Assembly (NCBI GenBank): GCA_965220425.1
Contig: OZ244830.1
Coordinates: 3,782,001 to 3,846,000, forward strand
Length of the DNA: 64,000 bases
Source of the DNA: Azophilus sp965220425
GTDB lineage: Bacteria > Pseudomonadota > Gammaproteobacteria > Pseudomonadales > Azotimanducaceae
Direction of reading: 5' to 3'
Position numbers and translations under genes: made by a program. Below, one piece after another: positions 44,705 to 51,699 of this stretch (positions are counted from its first letter, which is position 1; every line of letters starts with the position of its first letter). The notes beneath the pieces were generated by a model. It had not been told where the DNA came from. It ran no database searches and saw only the letters and a list, made by a program, of their open reading frames with translations.

Positions 44705-45469
44705 ATGTCTACGCAGACCAGCGGCGCCCGATTCTCGCGGGTGCGGCCCGTCGGGCAATCGCTCGTCACGGGGTATCCAAGAGACATGCCACCAAAGTTC
44801 GCGGAGCGGTCTGCCCGCGCGCTATTAGCGCGGCAACCCCGCCGTCGGTTCCCCGACTACCAGCAATTTGGCTTCACAGACGATCACCGACTGGTGATCT
44901 CGGGCCTTGGCCACGACCTTGAGGCTATCCGGAAGTTCGACAAAGAACTGCAGGGCTACTGGTTCCGCGCCTGGAGCCGCGCCAAGCATGGGACTATCTG
45001 GCCAGGAACGAGACTGGACCGCATGCGTTTCCGGCAGGATGAGCGCCGAGACAAGTGGATCACGCTGGCATTGGTTGGCCTGCTGGCCGTTCTGTTCGCG
45101 GTGGAGGCTATTGCCGATGACGTGCGGCCCGATATACAGCATGAGTGTGAAACCAGGGGCGCTTTCACACAGATGCTGAATTCGTTGGTGTCGTCAACTC
45201 AGTTGCCATTCTCCATGCAAGATTGCATTGATGATGAGACTGTGGCTTTTACGCAACTGGCGTTACTGACAAGGAGCCAATCCTACCTGATTGATCTGTG
45301 CACGCAACACGAAAAAAGCATACAAGAGGACTTCATGGTCCAGTGGGTCATCCGCCTACAGGCCACCGAAGAAACCGCAACCAAAATCCACGGCAGTTGG
45401 ATGAACCTACAACCTAGCTACCGATCAATACAAACATGCGTGGCTGAAAGGACCAGTCGATATGAGTGA
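44705..45469 (+). CDS. Hypothetical single-pass membrane protein
   Basis: 254 residues from ATG at 44705, after AGGGAGGCTCT. An N-terminal basic cytoplasmic-looking part of about 115 residues contains FPDYQQFGFTDDHRLVISGL, followed by one TM helix (KWITLALVGLLAVLFAVEAI) and an acidic C-terminal part with four Cys (HECETRG, DCIDD, DLCTQH, QTCVAE) that could form disulfides if periplasmic. No recognised family. It overlaps the next gene by 8 bp, indicating a two-gene unit. GC content is visibly lower than in the chromosomal genes, suggesting transfer. Confidence 0.6.
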   Translation: MSTQTSGARFSRVRPVGQSLVTGYPRDMPPKFAERSARALLARQPRRRFPDYQQFGFTDDHRLVISGLGHDLEAIRKFDKELQGYWFRAWSRAKHGTIWPGTRLDRMRFRQDERRDKWITLALVGLLAVLFAVEAIADDVRPDIQHECETRGAFTQMLNSLVSSTQLPFSMQDCIDDETVAFTQLALLTRSQSYLIDLCTQHEKSIQEDFMVQWVIRLQATEETATKIHGSWMNLQPSYRSIQTCVAERTSRYE

Positions 45470-45692
45470 CAGCGACTGGTTGGCCGAAATCGGGAACGGC
45501 GAACGAGGCCAGTCTTGCCTCAGGATTGTGGCTTCAGAAGATCCGAACGTGATCTATGTTCAGGTTCACAGTTACCTTCTAAATCGGACTCTTTACGAGA
45601 TTCCAGCAACGCCATATGACTGCGTATCGCTTGCTCGTGGATTATTAGAGGGAGCCGAATCGGCACTTCGGCAAGAACCTAACGAACCATAG
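45462..45692 (+). CDS. Hypothetical small protein (76 aa) coupled to the membrane protein
   Basis: ATG at 45462 overlaps the upstream stop by 8 bp. The frame reads SDSDWLAEIGNGERGQSCLR, NVIYVQVHSYLLNRTLYEIP, TPYDCVSLARGLLEGAESAL: a soluble alpha/beta-looking small protein with no family I know. The overlap argues for joint function with the membrane protein, for example as a cytosolic partner or inhibitor. Confidence 0.55.
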   Translation: MSDSDWLAEIGNGERGQSCLRIVASEDPNVIYVQVHSYLLNRTLYEIPATPYDCVSLARGLLEGAESALRQEPNEP

Positions 45693-45703
45693 CCATCCGA
45701 ACG

Positions 45704-45973
45704 CTATGCCACCAAATCCCGATAACGCAACCATCGGCCACCGATTCTTTCGACCAGAGCCGTCATGCGGTCCAGTGTATCGACTTGGCAGTTCCCCCGA
45801 ATGAGCCGAAAGCCCGCCTCATGGACGTAGCGCATCAGGCGCTTGGCACTGACATGGTGCCACATCCCCGTGATACTGCATTTGAGCACGGCCCACACGC
45901 TATGCCGACCTTCGCTGTTCAGGTATCGCAAAAAGCAGCGAATCGAGTAACCGGTTCCAGCAAAAGTTAGCAA
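45704..45973 (-). pseudogene. IS1595-family (ISXO2-like) transposase, C-terminal fragment
   Basis: The reading frame SVWAVLKCSITGMWHHVSAK, RLMRYVHEAGFRLIRGNCQV and ALVERIGGRWLRYRDLVA match the end of IS1595-type DDE transposases (WxxLKxxxxGxxHxxSxKHLxRYxxEFxxRxN, LRYxDL) as I recall them. The catalytic DDE region is missing and the Met at 45973 is not its start. It overlaps the stop of the nuclease-like gene by 7 bp. Confidence 0.75.
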
Positions 45974-46614
45974 ACTTTCAGCAACCAGTAGTACACGAAA
46001 ACGTTCACCCCGAATGCCTGCCCAGCGCAGATTTCACCGCACGCTTCCACTGGAAGGCCACCCCACTCGTAGCGAAGGCGCTCGAAGCCGTCAAAGATTT
46101 GGCGTTTCTTTAACGTCCCAGATCTAATGGTTTCGCGCAGATACTTGATTTCCTGGTCGTAATTTGTGCACGGGATGGGGTCGCAGTGAACGCAAAAGGA
46201 CAGAATGAAGCAATCGCATCCGATTTCTAATGCGCGGAGCTTCTCGATGTCCTCCCCGGTTTTTTTGAGCGGATTCTTTTGTCCCCTCCCACCGGACCAA
46301 CTCGCGAAATTAAAGCTGCGCCACTGCTTGGCCTCAATCAGCGCGCACGGTTCGCTGCCTAGCAAAACGGCAAGATCGATTCTGCAGCTATCATTCGGCG
46401 GCCGCCACTCGCAGACCACCTTGATCTTCGAAGTATTGCTGAGTCGCCGTACGCACCACGCCAGCGAGGTACAAAGCTCTGTCTCGATTTTACCGGCTAG
46501 CGCGGCATAGCCTAGAAAGTCCGACTCGAAAGCATCACCCATGCGGCAAAGGGCATCAGCGATCATCTTCACGTTGCGAAATCCACTACTGTTCTGCGTT
46601 TGTTGCCTTTGCAA
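45967..46614 (-). CDS. PD-(D/E)XK-type nuclease-like protein
   Basis: 215 residues. RIDLAVLLGSEPCALIEAKQ gives the D-x(n)-ExK arrangement of restriction-type nucleases, preceded by a helical region (DAFESDFLGYAALAGKIETE, LCTSLAWCVRRLS). The rest is Cys-rich (CDCFILSFCVHCDPIPC), and WEWGGLPVE-like text (RYEWGGLPVEACGEICAG) ends the protein. Start may be at 46614 or at the inner Met (MIADALCRMG). It is an orphan nuclease in an island with Mrr and PGN_0703-type nucleases. No methyltransferase is seen. Confidence 0.6.
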   Translation of the reverse strand: MQRQQTQNSSGFRNVKMIADALCRMGDAFESDFLGYAALAGKIETELCTSLAWCVRRLSNTSKIKVVCEWRPPNDSCRIDLAVLLGSEPCALIEAKQWRSFNFASWSGGRGQKNPLKKTGEDIEKLRALEIGCDCFILSFCVHCDPIPCTNYDQEIKYLRETIRSGTLKKRQIFDGFERLRYEWGGLPVEACGEICAGQAFGVNVFVYYWLLKVC

Positions 46615-47099
46615 GTTAGTCGAAGGTCATGCCGATTGCCATCGTTCTCGACGAGGTGCACCAACTCGACGAAAGCACAGTTGCGTTTGCGACGTCCTGT
46701 CTGGGTTGCTCTCCGCCGAGCCAATCATGGCCGAAAAGATCCTTCCATCCATATTCAACCTCCCCGATACCGACGGCGCCGCATCTCCCTTAGGGCATGA
46801 GCGCCAGAGAAGGACCAGCGTAGCGGGTTGACTCCGAGACGGCGGTGGCGTTCCCGGCACGTCCCCGGTAGTGCAAAATCGTGTTGTTGGCGAATCTCGC
46901 GAGGACGCATTTCGGAGCGCGGCGACGCTTCTGGTCTCGCGGGCAAAGGGCAGCGAGAAGGAGTACCTACCCTGGACATTCGCACTTAAGTAACCGAAAA
47001 TAAAGGGGTTGATGTGAGTGTCTTCGCTGACGCGCAGGGAACAACGCCCGGCTCCAGCAAGAGAGTGTGCGTGCCGTGCTCGCCTTCCCGCACCTGTAA
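46615..47099. other. Gene-free stretch
   Basis: No supported gene. A short forward piece near 46629 reads MPIAIVLDEVHQLDESTVAF, which looks like a Walker-B/DExH strand, but the frame closes after about 55 codons and has no context. Everything else appears non-coding. Confidence 0.45.
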
Positions 47100-47341
47100 C
47101 CCGCATATTTCACCAAGCCGCTTATCCAGATGACGAATTCCATTTGATTTTGCTCACATTTCTTGCACTATTCGGCTTTCTGTCGTGGTACAAACTGCGC
47201 TGGCCACGCCCTCGCTGGTCTTTTGCCCGTGTGCGCGCACATGCTCCCTCCACCATAGGCGTGGCTATGATTCCGGTCGCGAGCACGCGCAAACGGGCAA
47301 AATCCTGCGCGATCATCGCGGCCCTTGGTGAAATATGCGGG
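47100..47341. repeat. Interspersed inverted-repeat element R2, copy b (242 bp)
   Basis: Ends CCCGCATATTTCACCAAG and CTTGGTGAAATATGCGGG. The middle matches R2a/R2c (CTGCGCTGGCC, CCTCGCTGGTCTTTTGCCCG, CCTCCACCATAGGCG) but lacks about 45 bp near the right arm. It marks the right side of the accessory island. Confidence 0.85.
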
Positions 47342-47497
47342 TTAAGGCTCGTCGTAAACCCATCGTACCCAAAGCCAAGTCCGCCTGGCGTGCCGGAAGG
47401 CGAGCGCGGCATGCACACTCGGCGCCCGAGCCATCGCTCCGTTTGGCGCCTCGGCGCCACCCGCTACGGCCGCAGAGGCTGCGGCGCGCCGTGCCGA

Positions 47498-48412
47498 TCA
47501 GCCTTGCAGGCTGCCCAGGAACTCCAGGGTGCGGTCGTAAGCGCCCGCCTCCACGTCCATGACGGCCGCGTTGAAGTCGGTGACGCCGATGTCCTCGAGC
47601 CGCTCGATCTCGCCCCGGAGCAGGTTCTCATCGCCCGCGATGGCGATGTCGGCCGGACCCTCGACCCCTTCCAGGTCAAGCATTGCCCGGTAACTCGGAA
47701 GCTGGCCGTAAATGGTGAGGTTCTCGGCGATCTTCCCCTTCGCTTGGTCGGGCTTGTTGGTCAGCACCACCGGATAGCCGCCGACAACCTTCGGCGCCGG
47801 CCGCCCCGCCGCATCGGCGGCGGCGTTCAGCCGCTTGACCACATGCTGTTCCATCGTCCTGGGACCGACCATCCAGGTGTTGGTGCCGTCCGCGAGCTCT
47901 CCGGCGATTTTCAACATGGCGGGCCCGAGGGCGGCAACCACCACGTCCATGCCCCCGGAACCGGGTATGTCCATGGTCACACCCCGCACCCGGTACTCCT
48001 CGCCGGAAAAACGGGCGGTCTCGCCGCGAACCAGGGGCATCAGCACGCTGAGATATTCGCGCATATGCGCCGCGCGGCGGCTGTAGGAGAGACCCAGCAT
48101 CGTCTCGATAACGATCTGGTGCGACAATCCGATCCCCAGCGTGAAACGCCCGTTGCTGGCCGCCTGAGCGGTGAGCGCCTGCTGGGCGATGGCGGTGGGA
48201 TGGCGCGGATAGGTGGGCGTGACCGCGGTACCGACCCCGATGCGTTCCGTCTCGCGGCCGACAAGGGCGAGGGTGGTGATCGCGTCGAAGGAGAAGATAT
48301 TGGCGAGCCAGACGCTGTCGAGCCCGGCCGCCTCGATCCGCTTCGCCGTGCCGATAACGTCGTCCAGGGTCGCCTGTGTGCCGTCCGCCCCGATCATGGT
48401 TCCGATACGCAA
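47498..48412 (-). CDS. LLM-class F420-dependent oxidoreductase
   Basis: 304 residues from TTG at 48412, with GGGAGG six bases upstream; longer frames to 48757 lack homology. The family fold is clear: MRIGTMIGADGTQATLDDVI, SVWLANIFSFDAITTLALVG, ERIGVGTAVTPTYPRHPTAI, GRFTLGIGLSHQIVIETMLG, GSGGMDVVVAALGPAMLKIA. These TIM-barrel enzymes use reduced F420 to oxidise or reduce alcohols, imines or enones. It is divergent from the F420 cassette by a 96-bp shared promoter region, which supports F420 rather than FMN as cofactor. Confidence 0.9.
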   Translation of the reverse strand: MRIGTMIGADGTQATLDDVIGTAKRIEAAGLDSVWLANIFSFDAITTLALVGRETERIGVGTAVTPTYPRHPTAIAQQALTAQAASNGRFTLGIGLSHQIVIETMLGLSYSRRAAHMREYLSVLMPLVRGETARFSGEEYRVRGVTMDIPGSGGMDVVVAALGPAMLKIAGELADGTNTWMVGPRTMEQHVVKRLNAAADAAGRPAPKVVGGYPVVLTNKPDQAKGKIAENLTIYGQLPSYRAMLDLEGVEGPADIAIAGDENLLRGEIERLEDIGVTDFNAAVMDVEAGAYDRTLEFLGSLQG

Positions 48413-48508
48413 GGTTTGCCTCCCGCCGTCCGGCAAAAGCGCGCACAATAAACCAATAACCGTCATAATTCGCGGCTTTTTGCGGGACAACGGATTTCTG
48501 GAGAGGAG

Positions 48509-49186
48509 ATGAGGAAACGAGCGGACAAGGAATCCATCGCCATTCTGGGCGGCACCGGCGACCTCGGCACGGGGCTCGCCATTCGCTGGTCGAAGGCCGG
48601 CTACAAGACGATCATCGGGTCGCGCACCCTGCCCAAGGCGCAGAAGGCGGTGGCCGCTCTTCAGGAAATCAGCCCGGAAACGCCAGCCGAGGCCATGCAG
48701 AACGCCGACGCAGCCGCAGCCGGCGACATCGTGGTTCTCACCGTGCCGGCAAAGCACCAGCTATCGACCCTGGCCGGCGTCAAGGACGCCCTGCGCGGCA
48801 AGATCCTGATCGACGTGACCGTACCCCTGGAACCCCCGAGGGTGGGGACGGTTCAGCTCCCGCCCGAAGGCAGCGCCGGCAAGCGGGCCCAGGATTTCCT
48901 CGGCAGGAGGGTCATGGTGGTCTCCGCCTTCCAGAACGTTGCCGCCCACCTGTTGCGGAAAGACATCCGGATCGATTGCGACGTACTGGTCGCCGGCGAC
49001 AAGCGGGCGGCCCGGCAGAAGGTCATCCAACTCATTGGCGAGGCCGGTATGACCGGCTGGCACGCCGGGCCCATCGACAACGCAGCGGCAGCGGAGGCCC
49101 TGACCTCGATCCTGATCCAGATCAACCGCCGCCACGACATCTCTCACTCCGGCATTCGCATCGTCGGCCAAGCCGACCACCGATGA
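48509..49186 (+). CDS. npdG: NADPH-dependent F420 reductase
   Basis: 225 residues. ATG at 48509 sits in GGAGAGGAGATG. The nucleotide loop is SIAILGGTGDLGTGLAIRW, then IIGSRTLPKAQKAV (Ser-Arg NADP-binding end of strand 2), DIVVLTVPAKHQ, ILIDVTVPLEPP, VVSAFQNVAAHLL, and DVLVAGDKRAARQ. The protein transfers hydride between NADPH and F420, supplying F420H2 to LLM enzymes. The stop overlaps the cofE start (ATGA). First gene of the four-gene cassette. Confidence 0.92.
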   Translation: MRKRADKESIAILGGTGDLGTGLAIRWSKAGYKTIIGSRTLPKAQKAVAALQEISPETPAEAMQNADAAAAGDIVVLTVPAKHQLSTLAGVKDALRGKILIDVTVPLEPPRVGTVQLPPEGSAGKRAQDFLGRRVMVVSAFQNVAAHLLRKDIRIDCDVLVAGDKRAARQKVIQLIGEAGMTGWHAGPIDNAAAAEALTSILIQINRRHDISHSGIRIVGQADHR

Positions 49187-49947
49187 CGCCAGCGCTCCGT
49201 TTCGATCCCGTTCCCAGCCTGCCCATGATCCGGGCGGGCGACGATCTGGCCGGACTGATCGCGGCAGCGCTGTTACCGGCCGGGCTCGATCTTGCCGACG
49301 GCGACGTGGTGTGCATCGCCCAGAAAATCGTCTCGAAGGCGGAAGGCCGAACCATTCCGCTTGCAAGCGTACAGCCGGGCCCGGTAGCCATCCGGCTGGC
49401 TCGGGAAACCGGGAAAGACCCGAGGCTGGTCCAACTTATTCTCGACGAGTCCACGGAGGTCATGCGGCAACGGCCGGGCGTGCTCATCGTGAGGCACCGA
49501 TTGGGTTTCGTCTGTGCACACGCCGGCATCGACCAGTCGAATATCGAGCACGGCGAGGACGAGTGCGCCCTGCTGCTGCCGGCCGACCCGGACGCATCCG
49601 CGGCCGGGCTGCGCAGGGGCCTCCTCGAGGCGACCGGCAAGTCCGTGGGCATCGTGATCACCGACAGCCACAACCGCCCCTGGCGCCTCGGAACCATCGG
49701 CACGGCTATCGGCGTATCCGCAGTGGGCGCGCTCGACGACCGGAGGGGAACGGCCGACCTCTATGGCAGGGAAATGCGCGTGACGCTCAGCAACCGGGCC
49801 GATGCCATCGCGGGTGCGGCGACGCTGCTGATGGGCGAGACCACCGAAAAGATTCCGGTGGTGATCGCCAGGGGAGTCGCGCCGCTTGCGAGCGAGGATA
49901 CGGCGCGATCGATCAACCGCCCCCTCGACGAGGATCTGTTCCGGTAA
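49183..49947 (+). CDS. cofE: Coenzyme F420-0:L-glutamate ligase
   Basis: 254 residues from ATG at 49183 inside ATGA. Signature parts: GDDLAGLIAAALLPAGLDLA, GDVVCIAQKIVSKAEGRTIP, RHRLGFVCAHAGIDQSNIEH, VGIVITDSHNRPWRLGTIGT, AIGVSAVGALDDRRGTADLY. It adds glutamates to F420-0 using GTP. It is the short CofE form without the nitroreductase-like FbiB extension, so the FMN-dependent reduction step needed with a phosphoenolpyruvate-derived precursor is not fused here. The stop overlaps the cofD start (TAATG). Confidence 0.94.
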   Translation: MTPALRFDPVPSLPMIRAGDDLAGLIAAALLPAGLDLADGDVVCIAQKIVSKAEGRTIPLASVQPGPVAIRLARETGKDPRLVQLILDESTEVMRQRPGVLIVRHRLGFVCAHAGIDQSNIEHGEDECALLLPADPDASAAGLRRGLLEATGKSVGIVITDSHNRPWRLGTIGTAIGVSAVGALDDRRGTADLYGREMRVTLSNRADAIAGAATLLMGETTEKIPVVIARGVAPLASEDTARSINRPLDEDLFR

Positions 49948-50894
49948 TGGCCTACCTTGCCCTGACCGGCGGCATCGGCGGCGCCAAGCTGGCTCTGGGG
50001 CTGACCCATGTGCTCCGGCCCGGGGAAGTGGCCTTCGTTGTCAACACCGGGGATGACTTCGAACACCTGGGCTTGCACATCTCGCCGGACCTGGACACCC
50101 TGACCTACACCCTGGCCGGCCGCAGCAATACCGATACGGGGTGGGGACGCGGCGATGAGTCCTGGCATTTCATGGCCGCGCTGGAAGAGTTGGGCGGCGA
50201 AACCTGGTTCCGCCTGGGCGACAAGGACCTTGGCCTGCACCTGGAGCGAACCCGAATGCTCACCGCGGGGGCCACGCTCACCGACGTCACCCGCCGTCTC
50301 GGCGCGGCGCTGGGAATCGCCCATCCGATCCTCCCGATGTCCGACGACCCGGTGCGCACCATCGTCCGCACAGCGGCAGGGACACTGGCATTCCAGCACT
50401 ATTTCGTCCGCGACCGCTGCCGGCCGGCAGTCACCGGATTCGAGTTCGAAGGCGCCGCCGCCGCGGCGCCCACGCCCGCTGTCATGGAGGTGCTCGCGCA
50501 CTGCCGGGGCATCCTGGTCTGCCCCTCCAATCCGTTTGTCTCCATCGACCCCATCCTTGCGGTGTCCGGCATGCGCGACGCCCTGAAGGCCTGTCCGGCG
50601 CCGGTGGTCGCGGTCTCTCCCATCGTCGGCGACAGGGCCATCAAGGGACCGACGGCGAAAATGATGAAGGAACTCAACATTCCGTCGACTGCACGCGAGG
50701 TCGCACTGCATTACGGCGACCTGCTGGACGGATTCCTGCTCGATGAGCGGGATGCCGGCCTGCACAACAGGCTGCCCGTGCCAACGGCGGTGGCGCAATC
50801 GGTCATGGTGACGCTTGAGGACCGCATCCAGCTTGCCCGGGCGGCGATCGAATTTCTTGAAGACCTCGGGAGGCAGGATGTCGAAACCCGGTAA
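49947..50894 (+). CDS. cofD: 2-phospho-L-lactate transferase
   Basis: 315 residues. LALTGGIGGAKLALGLTHVL is the nucleotide/Fo-binding loop, FVVNTGDDFEHLGLHISPDL and DTLTYTLAG follow, then RTIVRTAAGTLAFQHYFV, LVCPSNPFVSIDPILAVSG and VVAVSPIVGDRAIKGPTAKM. It joins Fo to the activated phospho-acid made by CofC. In proteobacteria this substrate may be 3-phosphoglycerate (3PG-F420) rather than phospholactate; sequence alone does not decide here. It overlaps cofC by 17 bp. Confidence 0.94.
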   Translation: MAYLALTGGIGGAKLALGLTHVLRPGEVAFVVNTGDDFEHLGLHISPDLDTLTYTLAGRSNTDTGWGRGDESWHFMAALEELGGETWFRLGDKDLGLHLERTRMLTAGATLTDVTRRLGAALGIAHPILPMSDDPVRTIVRTAAGTLAFQHYFVRDRCRPAVTGFEFEGAAAAAPTPAVMEVLAHCRGILVCPSNPFVSIDPILAVSGMRDALKACPAPVVAVSPIVGDRAIKGPTAKMMKELNIPSTAREVALHYGDLLDGFLLDERDAGLHNRLPVPTAVAQSVMVTLEDRIQLARAAIEFLEDLGRQDVETR

Positions 50895-51564
50895 CGTGCA
50901 GGAAGTCGGGCAGGCGATCTGGGCCCTGGTCCCCATCAAGAGCTTCGATCAAGCCAAGAAGCGCCTGGCCGGCATGCTCGACACCGGCGAGCGCCGCGCC
51001 CTTATGCTGGCCATGGCTCGGGATGTGTTGACCGCCCTGTCCAAGTCACGCCGGCTGGCCGGGATACTGATCGTCTCCCGTTCCTCCGAGGCCGACGCCC
51101 TGGCCGAGTCATTCGGCGCGGAGCGATTCGCGGAGAGCGCGGGGGCCAACCTTCCCCGCGCCCTCGAAGAGGCCGCCGCTCACGCTGCCGAGGGCCATGG
51201 CGCCGAGGGCATCTTCGTCGTTCCCGCCGACGTGCCCCTGATCGGCGCGGACGAGATCGATACATTGCTGGAAAGCCACCGGCGGGTAACGCTTTTGCCC
51301 GACCGGGACCGGGTCGGCACCAACGGCCTGATCTGTTCGCCGCCCGACGCCATCGAGCTGGTCTTCGACGGCAAGAGCTTCGAGCCTCATCGCCGGCGCG
51401 CTCTCGATGCGGGAATAGCGCCCGGAATCGTAACGGACAGCGGGTTCGGCCTCGATGTGGACAGGCCTGGCGATCTGAGATGCCTGTTGCGGCTCGGTCC
51501 CGACAGCCAGACCGCCGTTTTTCTTGAAAGATCGGGTATCGCCAGTCGTCTGGCCGCGGATTGA
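50878..51564 (+). CDS. cofC: 2-phospho-L-lactate (or related) guanylyltransferase
   Basis: 228 residues from ATG at 50878, preceded by GGGAGGCAGG. WALVPIKSFDQAKKRLAGML, ILIVSRSSEADALAES, GIFVVPADVPLIGADEID and DRDRVGTNGLICSPP are CofC hallmarks of the nucleotidyltransferase fold. It activates phospholactate, phosphoenolpyruvate or 3-phosphoglycerate with GTP for CofD. The Fo synthase genes (cofG/H or fbiC) are not in the window. Confidence 0.92.
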   Translation: MSKPGNVQEVGQAIWALVPIKSFDQAKKRLAGMLDTGERRALMLAMARDVLTALSKSRRLAGILIVSRSSEADALAESFGAERFAESAGANLPRALEEAAAHAAEGHGAEGIFVVPADVPLIGADEIDTLLESHRRVTLLPDRDRVGTNGLICSPPDAIELVFDGKSFEPHRRRALDAGIAPGIVTDSGFGLDVDRPGDLRCLLRLGPDSQTAVFLERSGIASRLAAD

Positions 51565-51699
51565 ACGCAGTGGCGTAGCGCGGAACGACCCGCTTCCGGG
51601 CGAAAAAGATCCCGCCTTCCGGGCAGCCCGCCGCGCCTGCGATGCGGGAGACTCAAGCGTGATTGGCCCCGTTCAGCCGGCGCCCGGTTCTAGCACTTG

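Noticed and set aside
46629..46800. Short frame with IVLDEVHQLDE resembling a helicase Walker B
   Set aside because: Too short, no Walker A and no neighbouring pieces of a helicase.
37427..47497. Search by eye for att direct repeats bounding the island
   Set aside because: No repeat longer than expected by chance could be matched between the two sides, apart from the unrelated R2 element.
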